Positions 47,552-57,139 of a stretch of 64,000 nucleotides of DNA are shown here, one piece after another. A program made the position numbers and the translations under genes. Origin of the DNA: Yersinia pekkanenii (GTDB lineage: Bacteria > Pseudomonadota > Gammaproteobacteria > Enterobacterales > Enterobacteriaceae); assembly GCF_001152565.1 (NCBI RefSeq), contig NZ_CQAZ01000016.1, positions 1 to 64,000 on the forward strand, written 5' to 3'. The number at the start of each line of letters is the position of its first letter. The stretch's first letter is position 1. Under the pieces are notes generated by a model. That model was not told the DNA's origin and did not search any database. It worked only from the letters and a program-made list of their open reading frames with translations.

Positions 47552-48709
47552 CTACTCTCCTTTCAGGACGTTAGCGGGTTCGATATGAATAGCCCGACGG
47601 GTAGGAACAATTGCCGCCACAGCGGCGACTAACAGTGACAGCACCAGAGTCAACGGCAATACCGGCGCACGCAAGGCAATTGCCGCACTGAACACCGTCT
47701 GCCCCAAAACCTGTGCCAACACATACCCGAGCAGAGCACCACAGACTGCGGCGGCCAGTGATATAATCAGCGTTTCGGTCAGCATCTGGCGAATGATATC
47801 CCTGTCACTGGCACCCAGCGCTTTTTGCAAGGCAAACTCTTGCGAACGCTCAGCCACTATCGCCATTAACGTCGTATTGACGCACAGCGATGACAGAATA
47901 AGGATCACCACCGACACCAACCCCATCAGTCCTTTTATTTTATCAAGGACCTGCCCTTCAGAGGCTGAGACTTTACGAATTGGCCGGATTTCAAGACTCG
48001 GATATTGCTCACGCAGGTGGCTGGCGAAGGTTTCGACCTGCCCCATATCATTACTGACGCTAAGCAGCGCATTGCTGATACGCCCTGGTTGATTGAGCCA
48101 TTTTTGCGCCAATTCCAAATTGACGATCAACATGTTATCAGTGGCATCGCCAGCGTCGACAATGCCTTTGACTTGTAGGCGCTGGCGGGTGGCACCGTTA
48201 ACCAATGTAATAGTATCGCCCACGTTGACCTGTAAGCGTTCGGCAAGTTTGACGCCAATCATCGCATTGCGGTCATCAAAACTGACACCAATCCAGTTAC
48301 CGGTCACCTGCCAATAAGGGACAAGTTGTTGCAGGGACTCAAACCACACTCCCATCAGCACCACTTTTTCTAGTTCGGTTCGTGCCATGCCATAAATATA
48401 GGGACTGGAGGCATGGATAAGCCCTTTTGGCGCTGCATCAATAATTGGTTGGAATCTCTGCTGTTCAAAAGAGTTGCCATGCCCTGGACCGATGTAGAAA
48501 TTCGCACCAAAAGTGCGTAATTCCTGACTCATTTTGGCATTAATATCGAAATAAACAGCCGACATTGCGGTGACAATCGCGGCCCCGACGGTTAGCGCGG
48601 CAAATACCACACTAACCCGCTGCATTCGCAGGCGCAGTGCACGCAACACTAATCGCCAGAACATGCTATGACTGCCTTTGTGTGGTGTAACCCGATGATT
48701 AACGGCCAT
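47552..48709 (-). CDS. ABC permease, MacB/FtsX type (second) of the Fet cluster
   Basis: The product has about 385 residues: an N-terminal helix, a long periplasmic domain (about 45-250), then three helices (VVILILSSLCVNTTLMAIVAE, ETLIISLAAAVCGALLGYV, LVLSLLVAAVAAIVPTRRAI) ending in PANVLKGE, the FtsX/MacB topology. The start at 48709 follows GTGGAGG and overlaps the first permease's stop by 11 bp. It pairs with that permease and the ATPase to form a predicted heteromeric complex. No substrate-binding protein is encoded, so it is probably not a classical importer. Confidence 0.9.
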   Translation of the reverse strand: MAVNHRVTPHKGSHSMFWRLVLRALRLRMQRVSVVFAALTVGAAIVTAMSAVYFDINAKMSQELRTFGANFYIGPGHGNSFEQQRFQPIIDAAPKGLIHASSPYIYGMARTELEKVVLMGVWFESLQQLVPYWQVTGNWIGVSFDDRNAMIGVKLAERLQVNVGDTITLVNGATRQRLQVKGIVDAGDATDNMLIVNLELAQKWLNQPGRISNALLSVSNDMGQVETFASHLREQYPSLEIRPIRKVSASEGQVLDKIKGLMGLVSVVILILSSLCVNTTLMAIVAERSQEFALQKALGASDRDIIRQMLTETLIISLAAAVCGALLGYVLAQVLGQTVFSAAIALRAPVLPLTLVLSLLVAAVAAIVPTRRAIHIEPANVLKGE

Positions 48710-49991
48710 AAAGCACCTCCACCGGATAAAGGCTGGCAATGCGCCGGGCTGGGAACCAGGTTCCTATCACCGCAATCAAAATGGATATCACCAACACGCA
48801 AGGCACTACCATCCAGGCAAAACTGAGCGGTACGCCAAACAACATCAAGCCAATGGTTTTTGCTAATCCCCAGCCCGCCAGACAACCTGCCAAACCGCCG
48901 ATTAAACCACTGATTACGGCTTCAAGGTAGAACAGCATCAAAATTTGCCACTGGCGAGCCCCCAGCGCTTTCATCAAACCAATCTCTTTAGCCCGTTCCA
49001 TAATAGTGCTGGTCATCAGCGAGGCGATCCCCATGGCGGCAGCAATCAATGCAGCCAGAGTGACCACCGCTAATAACAATTGTATTTTTTCAATGACCAC
49101 CCCTTCCGATGCAGCAACTTGCCAAATAGGCCGCACTACTGAGCCAGAAATAGCGTCTTCCAGTTGGTGCGCTATTGAAGAAACATAAGCGGTGCAATAC
49201 CACAGATCATATTCTTCGGCATTGAGTGCTTCGAGATTTTCTCGCGCTTTACGTGATAACTCGTTTTCTGGCACCGTCAGTGCCGAGACTCGAACTGCCT
49301 GGATTTTCCCTGGCTGGCCGAGCAATGATTGCACCGCAGCCAATGGCAACACCAGCTGGCTCTCTTCATCGCCACCACTGCTTAACACGCCGCTTATCTT
49401 CACCGTCATCGGCCCCGCGATGCCGGTGAGATGCAACTCATCGCCCACTGTCCAGCCAGTTTGTTGTGCCAGTTGCTTGCCCAACAGCGCCTGAACCTCT
49501 GTAGCCTCGGCGCTGACCGGCTCTGGTGGCCAGTCGCCACTCACCTGCCAATATGGGCTGATAATTTGCTGGCCGGTGTGATAATCCGCTTCATCCGGCA
49601 CATCGACCGGCTGATTAAAATATGTCCCTAGCAACGGGATAGTGTGACCGTTAACCTCAGTTTCACCACTCAGTAATGGGGCAAAGCCGACAATATTATT
49701 ACGCCAAAAAATGTCTTTAATATTGGGTAATTCAGCCTGATCAAGGAAATCCTGCCCAGTCAGTGGATTGCTTTTTTCACCAAACAACGAAGGCAGGGCG
49801 ACCTGCCCGCCGGGTTCAATTAGAATATTGGCACCATAAGACTTCAGCTCACGGGACATTTTATCGCCAATGTCTATCGACACGGCTAACAGTGAGGAGA
49901 TTAACCCTGCGGCGAGAAAGACCGTAAATACCGCCAGCGATTTACGCCGGACATTTCTGAACCACGACTGCTTGAGCATGCGCCATAGCAT
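48699..49991 (-). CDS. ABC permease, MacB/FtsX type (first) of the Fet cluster
   Basis: A 430-residue membrane protein with the same layout as its downstream partner: one N-terminal helix (FTVFLAAGLISSLLAVSIDIG), a large periplasmic domain (about 45-290), then helices at about 305-325, 355-385 and 395-415 ending in RIASLYPVEVLYGR. The two permeases are related but diverged, like LolC and LolE. It follows the DUF2318 gene by 2 bp, so all these genes form one tight operon. Confidence 0.9.
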   Translation of the reverse strand: MLWRMLKQSWFRNVRRKSLAVFTVFLAAGLISSLLAVSIDIGDKMSRELKSYGANILIEPGGQVALPSLFGEKSNPLTGQDFLDQAELPNIKDIFWRNNIVGFAPLLSGETEVNGHTIPLLGTYFNQPVDVPDEADYHTGQQIISPYWQVSGDWPPEPVSAEATEVQALLGKQLAQQTGWTVGDELHLTGIAGPMTVKISGVLSSGGDEESQLVLPLAAVQSLLGQPGKIQAVRVSALTVPENELSRKARENLEALNAEEYDLWYCTAYVSSIAHQLEDAISGSVVRPIWQVAASEGVVIEKIQLLLAVVTLAALIAAAMGIASLMTSTIMERAKEIGLMKALGARQWQILMLFYLEAVISGLIGGLAGCLAGWGLAKTIGLMLFGVPLSFAWMVVPCVLVISILIAVIGTWFPARRIASLYPVEVLYGR

Positions 49992-49993
49992 AA

Positions 49994-51397
49994 TTATGGG
50001 TTCTCCTGCGTGTCACTATCTTCACTACTGGCAACTGGCGTAACAAACTGTTCCGGCTGTTCACGGAAACGGTTGTAATTTGCCTCAGAGGAGAAGAAGT
50101 AGGTTTTACCGCCGTAACTGTATTTATATTCGGCTTTTTGGTTGGTCAAGTGAGTTTTATCAACCGGATCAATCACATCGAGCATCACTACCGTGGTGAA
50201 GTAATTGATGCCCGCCTCGAGAGAGGCTTTGGGGATCACCAGCTCTTTATCGTCACTTTTCCAATTTTCCAATGGAATAGGGTTACATCCCCCCGCTTTG
50301 CCGATAGATGGAATAAAAATATGTACCGCGCAGGCAACACAAATCACCTGATTACCTTCCATCACATAGCCCTGATCGCCGCATAGCAGGCAAGCATCAA
50401 AAACCACGCTAAGGCGCAAACGGTCTGGATAACGGTTAATAATGAAGAAGCGTACGGCTTTACCATCATCAGCAACCCAGACAAATCGGTGCAACTTGCC
50501 ATCCCGTACCTGTTCAACTGGAATATGGACCAGGCCATCGACAGCTAGCGTAACGGGCAAGGCTTCAGATAATTGAGGAGGTTGAGAGGCAACTTTATCC
50601 CAATAGAGTTGAGCGCCCGCGACCACAATCCATGCCAGTAAGGAAAAAACAAAAATTCTCCGGACGTTACGGTAATCCGCCAGTGCCTTGCGATGAGCAA
50701 TGGGGTCTGAATTTTCATGGGCGACCTGGCGAGAATGACGCAACGGTATCAAGTAATACAGTGTTGCAAATGCCAACAGCAACGCACAAATGTAGCTGAG
50801 CCAGGCATGCCCGTTAGTCACTAAAGCAACATAACTGAGCAGTGATTTGGTTAATGCCACCACCTGTAGCTTCATTAATAACAAAATAGCATCGCCACTC
50901 AGTGGCAAAATCAATAGCACAGTTAATGAAACTAATAGCAACCAACGGCAACGAGGTAATTGCCGGATAATCATTAGCAATAGTACGGCACAGAAAACAA
51001 CCCAAGCAAACGCCACTACAATAGCGGCCAGATTCAGCAGTAACTCCGTGTTAATCACGTGGGTGTTGGTAAATGCCCCCAAGTTCGGGTTATTACCCCA
51101 ATTAAATGCCGCACCAAACACCAGTAGAGCCTGCCAAAAATAGCCTAATGACCGACGGGGGGACAATTGGCTTAATAAGAATACCAGTAGCGCGAGAAGT
51201 TGAACCCCGGCCAAAGCTAGCTGTAATTGCTGCGATTTAGGGTAGTAGGTGCCAGCCCAGACGCCCGCAATGAGCATCAATATTGTTATCCATACCACCC
51301 GATTCAGTACGGGTGCGGGCCGAACCGCCCAATTTAACCCCAGTAACAACCCTACCGGTAAGAAGGCTTGTAGTACGGAAACAAAAAAATAACTCAT
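49994..51397 (-). CDS. Membrane protein with DUF2318 domain and YHS-like tail (Fet cluster)
   Basis: The product is a 467-residue protein. About nine hydrophobic segments fill residues 1-280, followed by a periplasmic-looking domain with the DUF2318 cysteine pattern: CLLC, then VICVACAVHIF, then GGCNP, suited to binding a metal or a cluster. The last 60 residues carry a YHS-like motif (YKYSYGGKTYFFSSEANYNRFREQPEQF), a metal-binding module found in copper and heavy-metal proteins. DUF2318 proteins accompany FetM/FetP systems in several bacteria. Reduction or relay of iron is a reasonable inference but is not shown. Confidence 0.85.
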   Translation of the reverse strand: MSYFFVSVLQAFLPVGLLLGLNWAVRPAPVLNRVVWITILMLIAGVWAGTYYPKSQQLQLALAGVQLLALLVFLLSQLSPRRSLGYFWQALLVFGAAFNWGNNPNLGAFTNTHVINTELLLNLAAIVVAFAWVVFCAVLLLMIIRQLPRCRWLLLVSLTVLLILPLSGDAILLLMKLQVVALTKSLLSYVALVTNGHAWLSYICALLLAFATLYYLIPLRHSRQVAHENSDPIAHRKALADYRNVRRIFVFSLLAWIVVAGAQLYWDKVASQPPQLSEALPVTLAVDGLVHIPVEQVRDGKLHRFVWVADDGKAVRFFIINRYPDRLRLSVVFDACLLCGDQGYVMEGNQVICVACAVHIFIPSIGKAGGCNPIPLENWKSDDKELVIPKASLEAGINYFTTVVMLDVIDPVDKTHLTNQKAEYKYSYGGKTYFFSSEANYNRFREQPEQFVTPVASSEDSDTQENP

Positions 51398-51447
51398 AGC
51401 ACACCTTGAACGAGGAAGTCACAGCTTGCTGTAAGTTCAGCAGCAAT

Positions 51448-51480
51448 AAAAAACCGCGATCACTGCATCAGTCATCGCGG
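51448..51480 (-). terminator. Terminator or attenuator between fetP and the DUF2318 gene
   Basis: On the minus strand CCGCGAT and ATCGCGG form a stem with a 13-base loop, followed by TTTTTTATT. It splits fetMP from the six downstream genes; some read-through would give the downstream genes lower expression from the fet promoter. Confidence 0.75.
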
Positions 51481-51489
51481 TCATTGTTA

Positions 51490-52017
51490 TCAGTTCAAAC
51501 CGGTATATTTAAAGTCATAGCTCACATCAAACGGCTTCCACCAACGACCAACGCCGGTTTCGCTATCGGTATGGCGATGTAAACCTGCTTTGGAAGGCTC
51601 ACTGATGTGATAGGTAACTTTATAATTACCTACCCCCATCATTTTAATGTTGGCACCGTAGTGTGGGCCATCACTGGCCACCATTGGCATAAACGAACCT
51701 TCCTGCTTAGCACCCGTATCGGTATTCACCAGGGTATAGGCGATAGTTAGGTAAGGCATCCATTCACCGGCACCGAAACCGTTTTTATTGCCTTCGGTAG
51801 CATGGATGTCAGCTTCCAGATGGATATCGGCTTTTGCCGCTGGCAAGCCCATACCACGGGGTTCCATATCAATTGGCTGTAAGTAAACCGCAGCAATTTC
51901 CATATCATTAATCTTGATAGGTTCGCCGGCTGGATACTCTTTAAATGCAAAAGCCGCAGGCGCTGCAAAAATGCTGGCAATGATACTGCTGGCAATAATC
52001 GTTTTCTTCATGGTCAT
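51490..52017 (-). CDS. fetP: Periplasmic iron-transport protein FetP (P19/Tp34 family)
   Basis: The product is a 175-residue periplasmic protein with a signal peptide (KKTIIASSIIASIFAAPAAFAF). The P19-family metal site residues are visible in EIAAVYLQPIDMEPRGMGLP, ADIHLEADIHATEGNKNGFG, SDGPHYGANIKMMG and GLHRHTDSETGVG, which provide the conserved His, Met and Glu ligands. In E. coli F11 and Campylobacter the homologues bind copper and iron and work with an FTR1 permease. It lies 78 bp after fetM and before the terminator. Confidence 0.93.
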   Translation of the reverse strand: MTMKKTIIASSIIASIFAAPAAFAFKEYPAGEPIKINDMEIAAVYLQPIDMEPRGMGLPAAKADIHLEADIHATEGNKNGFGAGEWMPYLTIAYTLVNTDTGAKQEGSFMPMVASDGPHYGANIKMMGVGNYKVTYHISEPSKAGLHRHTDSETGVGRWWKPFDVSYDFKYTGLN

Positions 52018-52094
52018 GTAGCACACCCTCTGGTATCGATAATTACATTGTCGTTATTCACACCGGCATCATGCCGGACCATCATGCTGAGCTA

Positions 52095-54032
52095 TTACTG
52101 AACTGAAAGAGTACCACCACGCCGCCGCATTACCCATAGGGCAACCAGCGCAGCAATCAGTAATATCCCTTGAGGAATCAATGTCTCCAGGTATGGATAG
52201 ATCCCCAACCAACTAATTTCAGGTACGCCCGGTAACAGTGTCGGCTCGAATAATTTACCTTCAATCAGTTCAAGGACACTTTTCCCGGCAAACACAAATG
52301 CCATCAGGTACATAAAGCCACCGGTAAACATAAAGAACGGTTTGAGTGGCAATTTGACAACGGTAAAGCGCATCACCAGATAAGCCACCAGCAAGAAAAC
52401 ACAGCCAACGCCAAAACCGGCCAAAATCGACAAGTGGCCGCTGGTAGTACTGGCATCGCCCATCAAGGCCAGATAGAACAGTACCGTTTCAGCCCCTTCG
52501 CGATACACGGCCAGGAAGCTGGTCAGCCATAGCCCTACCATTGAACCGCTGCTGAGTGATTTAGAGAATTTCCCCTCGAGATAGGCTTTCCATTGCCGTG
52601 CTTCGGTCTTCGATAGCAGCCAATAGCTCATGGAGAACAGCATCACCACGGCAATCATCATGGTGAAACCTTCCAGTAATTCTCGGCTTTGCCCGGCATT
52701 GGCAAATAACCACTGGAAGACGAAGGCCGTTAATACACTGGCAATTAATGCCACCACCACTGATTGGCGGATCAGTGGCAATTTGTCTTGATGGTTGTTT
52801 TTCACCAGATAAGCGACGATTGCCGCCACAATCAGCAATGCTTCCAGACCTTCACGGACAATGATCAGCAAGCTGTAGATGAACAGACTCCAGTCGGTTT
52901 CACTCCCTCCGCCTAGCATCTCAACTGCACTGGACAGATCTTTTTGCAAGGCTACCGCTTCGGCCTGTAACTGTTCAACCGGCTGCCCGGCTTTTATCAA
53001 ACTGACTAACCGGGTGAAATGACCTTCTAACGTGGATTTAAACGCCGCATCACGTGAACCCACTTTGTTCTCCATCCCGCTGGCTTCGAACAAATCAAAA
53101 TAGGCATCTTGTACTGCCATCATTGCAGGCGTAATTTGCCCTTTTTGGTATTGGCTAATGGCCTGGTTAATCGCTTGGTTTATTTTGCCGGTAACCCTGG
53201 CCCAATCGGCATTGGTTTGCCCATCAGGATTGGCAGCAGATGCCGAAGATTGCCCGGCATCTGGTTGAGAGGTGGTGACTTGTTGCTGCTCACGCGTCGT
53301 CGGTAAACCCGGAAGTGTATCTTCAATGGTTTGCAACAAACCGGTGATACGATAGGCGACTTCGGTTATTTGATCGGGTTGGTTGGTTAAATCGATTAAT
53401 GCGCTAAATTGCTGATTAATTGCAGCCGCTTGCTGAGCGGAACGATTCCCGCGCACTGACATTTCCATTTCAGAGTTTTTAAAACCCTGATAGTGCGCCT
53501 GCTGTACACTTTGGCTGGCTGCTGCAAATTTACCCTCTTGATATTCACTGATGGCCTGTGCCAATAAATCATCTATGATTTTGAAACTTTGCTGCCAATA
53601 CAGTGCGATATCATTGTTTTCATAAGCTGTATGCGGCGGTTCAGCATTCAGCTTATGACCATCGGTCAATACGGGCAGCACCGCGGTCAGTTCACCTTTA
53701 AGCCCATTGATTTTATTATCAACCTCAGCTTGCGGCCTCCCTTCGCCAATCATGCGCCGGATTTCACCAAAGGCGGCCTCCATCTGATAACTCTTCTGGG
53801 CAGAGATGTTAATGCGGATCGGCCCTTCAAGGTTCTCGAATACTTCAAAATAGGCCATCTGCACCGTTGTGCGAGCTTCATCATTGTTCTTTTGTTGGTA
53901 TAGCTGAGACGTTTTATCGAGACGGGATTGGATATCATTGACCCACTGCTGATAATCGGCAGAAGCCCACGCTAAGGAGCCGGATAGCCACCAACAGCAG
54001 CAAAGCAGAAAGAGTTTGTGCCAAATTCGCAT
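52095..54032 (-). CDS. fetM: FTR1-family iron permease FetM with three periplasmic repeats
   Basis: The product is 645 residues. After a signal-like helix (about 5-24) come three related helical repeats with the pattern YQ.K/G...A..VQ.AY/HY..F: VQMAYFEVFENLEG at about residue 57, VQQAHYQGFKNSEMEM at about 176 and VQDAYFDLFEASGMEN at about 307. The C-terminal FTR1 permease (about 385-640, seven helices) has the two REGxE iron-handling motifs: REGLEALL at residue 393 and REGAETVLF at about 508. Homologues carry iron across the inner membrane with FetP. It starts the Fet operon. Confidence 0.95.
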   Translation of the reverse strand: MRIWHKLFLLCCCWWLSGSLAWASADYQQWVNDIQSRLDKTSQLYQQKNNDEARTTVQMAYFEVFENLEGPIRINISAQKSYQMEAAFGEIRRMIGEGRPQAEVDNKINGLKGELTAVLPVLTDGHKLNAEPPHTAYENNDIALYWQQSFKIIDDLLAQAISEYQEGKFAAASQSVQQAHYQGFKNSEMEMSVRGNRSAQQAAAINQQFSALIDLTNQPDQITEVAYRITGLLQTIEDTLPGLPTTREQQQVTTSQPDAGQSSASAANPDGQTNADWARVTGKINQAINQAISQYQKGQITPAMMAVQDAYFDLFEASGMENKVGSRDAAFKSTLEGHFTRLVSLIKAGQPVEQLQAEAVALQKDLSSAVEMLGGGSETDWSLFIYSLLIIVREGLEALLIVAAIVAYLVKNNHQDKLPLIRQSVVVALIASVLTAFVFQWLFANAGQSRELLEGFTMMIAVVMLFSMSYWLLSKTEARQWKAYLEGKFSKSLSSGSMVGLWLTSFLAVYREGAETVLFYLALMGDASTTSGHLSILAGFGVGCVFLLVAYLVMRFTVVKLPLKPFFMFTGGFMYLMAFVFAGKSVLELIEGKLFEPTLLPGVPEISWLGIYPYLETLIPQGILLIAALVALWVMRRRGGTLSVQ

Positions 54033-54267
54033 AATGAGAGATACGTATGGAGTTGATAATGAGATTTATTAACATTAACACTAAACAAGGGAAATGTGTC
54101 TTGATCCGTATCAAAAAATATTGAGTCTTTTGAATTTTTGTTTAAAAAATGCGGCGCGCTCCGCCACTTTTTACTCAGAAAACCCATCGGTCACCCTGCA
54201 AATCCGCAAGCTTTTCATGGCAATCTGGCCGCTCTTCTTGATCTGATCGAGTCTTCTCGCTTTAAGC

Positions 54268-54310
54268 AAAAAAAAACTGACGGCAGCTGTTTTCGCAGCA
54301 CACCGTCAGT
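54268..54310 (-). terminator. Terminator downstream of the MFS transporter gene
   Basis: ACTGACGG (54276-54283) and CCGTCAGT (54303-54310) form an 8-bp stem; on the minus strand a run of T follows. The region 54033-54267 also contains the fetM promoter side and no gene. Confidence 0.85.
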
Positions 54311-54346
54311 CTCTTCTTATCGTACTTTATTTATTAATACTGCAAC

Positions 54347-55987
54347 TTATTTACGGGCTTTAGTCTCCAGATTATCCGCCGGCAATTCACCCGGCAGGTA
54401 ATCAGGTAAACGGCCCGCTGGGAAGATAGCCAGCAGGGATAACAGCGCCATAATCAGTAAGCCAAATTTCAGCGCACGTAAACGTGCTTCTTCATTAACA
54501 CGTACCGCTTCAGCAACCTGTTCAGGCGTCGCTGTGGTCTGTGCTAACACCCCTTGCAGGCGGTCATTACTGACGAAGTTGATGCTGTCCATGTTGACCT
54601 GTGCTTGAATTTCCGGCGTCAGAATCGGGGTTTCAGCAACACCTCGCATCACGTTGGCACTTAACAAACCGACCAATAACGCACCGGCGACCGCAGTACC
54701 GATGGCATTTGCCAGGTTATTAGCGGTACCACGTAATGAGCCGACATCGCCAGCCAGTTCTTTCGGAGAAGCACTGACCAATACGTTGAACAGCAAGGTC
54801 ACCAGCGCGCCCTGAGCCAGGCCGAACACCACCAGACCGAACAGTACCGCAAACTCACTCCAGTTATTACGCACCACGAATGCCAGCCATAACAGTGCAA
54901 TGGTGCAAGTGATAAAACCATAACGGCCGATTTTGCGTGGCGTCAGTTTCTTGTAGAAACGGACGATCAACATTGCAGAGAAGAACACGGATAAGTTAAA
55001 CGGCATCATGGCAATCGCTGTTGCCAGTGGCGTACTGCCCTGCACAATCTGGATATACAACGGAACCGAGAAGTTCAACATTGCTTCTAATGCAACCACT
55101 GCGAACATGGCAAATACTGCCGCTTTCTCAGTAGGTGAGGAAATGACTTCCAGCGCCAGTAACGGCGTTTTGCCTCGTTGCTGACGGCGACGGGTCCAGA
55201 CCACAAACGCCTGACCCAGCAGGATACCCAACACAATCATGAAAGGTGCTGGTGAGAAGCCCAGCAAATCAAACGGCGCACCATCACGAACCAGACCGAA
55301 GCCCCAACGGTTCAGGTTATTGAAGCCAAACGACAGCAGAATAATCGCTGACGCAGCCAGAATCACCCCGATGATATCGATACCCACTTCCGGGCGGCCT
55401 TTATCTGCTTTCAGACGGAAGCTCAGTACAAAGATGACTGCCGACAGCACAATCAGAATACCGAACGCCGGACGCCAGCCGATATAGGTACCGAGGATAC
55501 CACCGATCAGGAACGCAGCCACACCGGCACCGGCACGGGCAGAACCCAAAGCACCCAGCGCCGTAGCCTGTTGCGTGCCACGGTAGTTTTCAGCAATCAA
55601 TGCCACCAAGGCTGGCACTAAGGCCGCACCAGCCAGACCACTTAATGCCTGTGCACTGATCATCACGGTGACATTCGGGCTGAAGGTCATCATCACCTGT
55701 GCAATACCAAACAGCAGTACGGTGCTGCGGAAGACCACCAGCGGCCCAAAACGTTGGTTGAGTTTGGCACCCAACATCACGAAACCGGCAACTGACAGCG
55801 AGTACATAACGATCGCGGTAGCAATCGTAGTCGGTGGCACATTAAAACTCTTTACCATCCCCCCCAACGCTACCGGTAGGGAGGCAACGTTAAATGACAT
55901 CAGAATCTGGGCCATTGCGATGGTTATCATCGGCACCCAGGATTCTTTAACTTCCGCCCTTGCGCGGTGAGTTGATTGATTCGCCAT
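54347..55987 (-). CDS. MFS drug/solute exporter, DHA2-like
   Basis: An inner-membrane transporter of 546 residues with about fourteen predicted helices, typical of the DHA2 class of the major facilitator superfamily. Visible motifs are the motif-A-like LGAKLNQRFGPLVV between helices 2 and 3, and the motif-C-like GLAGAALVPALVALI and GARAG-type turn (GSARAGAGVAAFLIGG). A soluble insert near residues 455-500 precedes the last helix. No partner membrane-fusion protein or regulator is adjacent. The substrate is unknown; multidrug or organic-acid export are typical of the class. Confidence 0.85.
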   Translation of the reverse strand: MANQSTHRARAEVKESWVPMITIAMAQILMSFNVASLPVALGGMVKSFNVPPTTIATAIVMYSLSVAGFVMLGAKLNQRFGPLVVFRSTVLLFGIAQVMMTFSPNVTVMISAQALSGLAGAALVPALVALIAENYRGTQQATALGALGSARAGAGVAAFLIGGILGTYIGWRPAFGILIVLSAVIFVLSFRLKADKGRPEVGIDIIGVILAASAIILLSFGFNNLNRWGFGLVRDGAPFDLLGFSPAPFMIVLGILLGQAFVVWTRRRQQRGKTPLLALEVISSPTEKAAVFAMFAVVALEAMLNFSVPLYIQIVQGSTPLATAIAMMPFNLSVFFSAMLIVRFYKKLTPRKIGRYGFITCTIALLWLAFVVRNNWSEFAVLFGLVVFGLAQGALVTLLFNVLVSASPKELAGDVGSLRGTANNLANAIGTAVAGALLVGLLSANVMRGVAETPILTPEIQAQVNMDSINFVSNDRLQGVLAQTTATPEQVAEAVRVNEEARLRALKFGLLIMALLSLLAIFPAGRLPDYLPGELPADNLETKARK

Positions 55988-56131
55988 AAATTTCTCTATC
56001 CTTTTGACATGTTATTCTTGTTTTCGGAACCCTTGGGTTTCGACACAATTTGGTTTTCAAAGCAATTCAGTTTTCAAAACAGTTTGCTTTCAAACAAGCT
56101 GATGTTCAGCGTAATACCTCTCTATTGAGGC

Positions 56132-57139
56132 TCAACTCTTGTCGGTGTAAGGTTCAGAAACAAACATGTCCATCCCAAGACGACGAGATAAGAAGCGGGC
56201 CGCCAGTTGCCCTTTGACGCTGTTACCCGCACTGTCGAGCAGCGGTGCAAAAGTGCCCAGCCCCCCCTTCCCAGGTGACACGGTCACAATTCCGCCACCA
56301 ATACCGCTTTTACCGGGTAGACCAATGTCATAAAGCCAGTCACCGGAGGTTTCATACAATCCTGCGGTGACCATTACTGCTAATGCGTAATGGCATACAT
56401 CATTATCCACCACCCGTTCACGGGTCAGTGGGTTGACACCACCATCAGCCAGTGTCGCACCCATCACCGCCAGATCACGGGCACTGACATTGAGCGAACA
56501 TTGGCGGGTATACAGGTCGGTTGCAATGAGAGGATCACTCCCCAGACAGCCATAACCTTGCAGCACATTGGCAATGCCACGGTTGCGGAAATTGGTTTCA
56601 CATGCTGATTGATACACTTCTTCGTTCAATGTCAGTTCACGCCCCGCAAAGCGACACAGACCGTCATAAATAAACTTCCATTGTTCGTCACTGTTGGCAC
56701 CAGGCACCAGGCTGGTGGTCGCAATCGCGCCTGAGTTCACCATCGGATTGGTGCGTCCATCGGGCGTGCGCTCAATCGCAGTGACGGAGTTAAATGCCAT
56801 ACCCGTACTGTTCACACCCAGTTTTTCACGGGCAACTTTAGCGCCGATAGCCTGACAAACCAAAGCAAACACAAAAGGCTTGGAGACACTCATGATGGTA
56901 AATTCATAATCCACATCACCGGCAGAATGTACTTTGCCGTTGGTGCCAACCATGCAAACACCAAAAAGATTCGGGGGGATACGTTCTAACGCGGGGTAAA
57001 CGGTAGAAACCACACCTTCAGTATCTGCACCAAACCGTTTATGGGCTTCTTGCACCAATTTAACTACCGTATCCGGATCCGGTAGATGTCCAGTTGATAC
57101 GTAGTCGATAACTCCATTTTTGCTATCATCTGTAGGCAT
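56132..57139 (-). CDS. glsA: Glutaminase
   Basis: The cytoplasmic serine-dependent glutaminase of 335 residues hydrolyses glutamine to glutamate and ammonia. The beta-lactamase-like S-x-x-K motif is SVSKPF at residues 84-89. Other conserved segments are TGMAFNSVTAIE, NPMVNSGAIATTSLV, ETNFRNRGIANVL and the late PGKSGIGGGIVTVSPGKGG. It has an N-terminal extension of about 25 residues compared with E. coli YneH. It is monocistronic; a 460-bp gap precedes it. Confidence 0.94.
   Translation of the reverse strand: MPTDDSKNGVIDYVSTGHLPDPDTVVKLVQEAHKRFGADTEGVVSTVYPALERIPPNLFGVCMVGTNGKVHSAGDVDYEFTIMSVSKPFVFALVCQAIGAKVAREKLGVNSTGMAFNSVTAIERTPDGRTNPMVNSGAIATTSLVPGANSDEQWKFIYDGLCRFAGRELTLNEEVYQSACETNFRNRGIANVLQGYGCLGSDPLIATDLYTRQCSLNVSARDLAVMGATLADGGVNPLTRERVVDNDVCHYALAVMVTAGLYETSGDWLYDIGLPGKSGIGGGIVTVSPGKGGLGTFAPLLDSAGNSVKGQLAARFLSRRLGMDMFVSEPYTDKS

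Noticed and set aside
54347-55987. Assigning the MFS transporter to a siderophore or iron function because of the adjacent fet genes
   Set aside because: It is separated by a terminator and its own promoter region, and no motif links it to siderophores.
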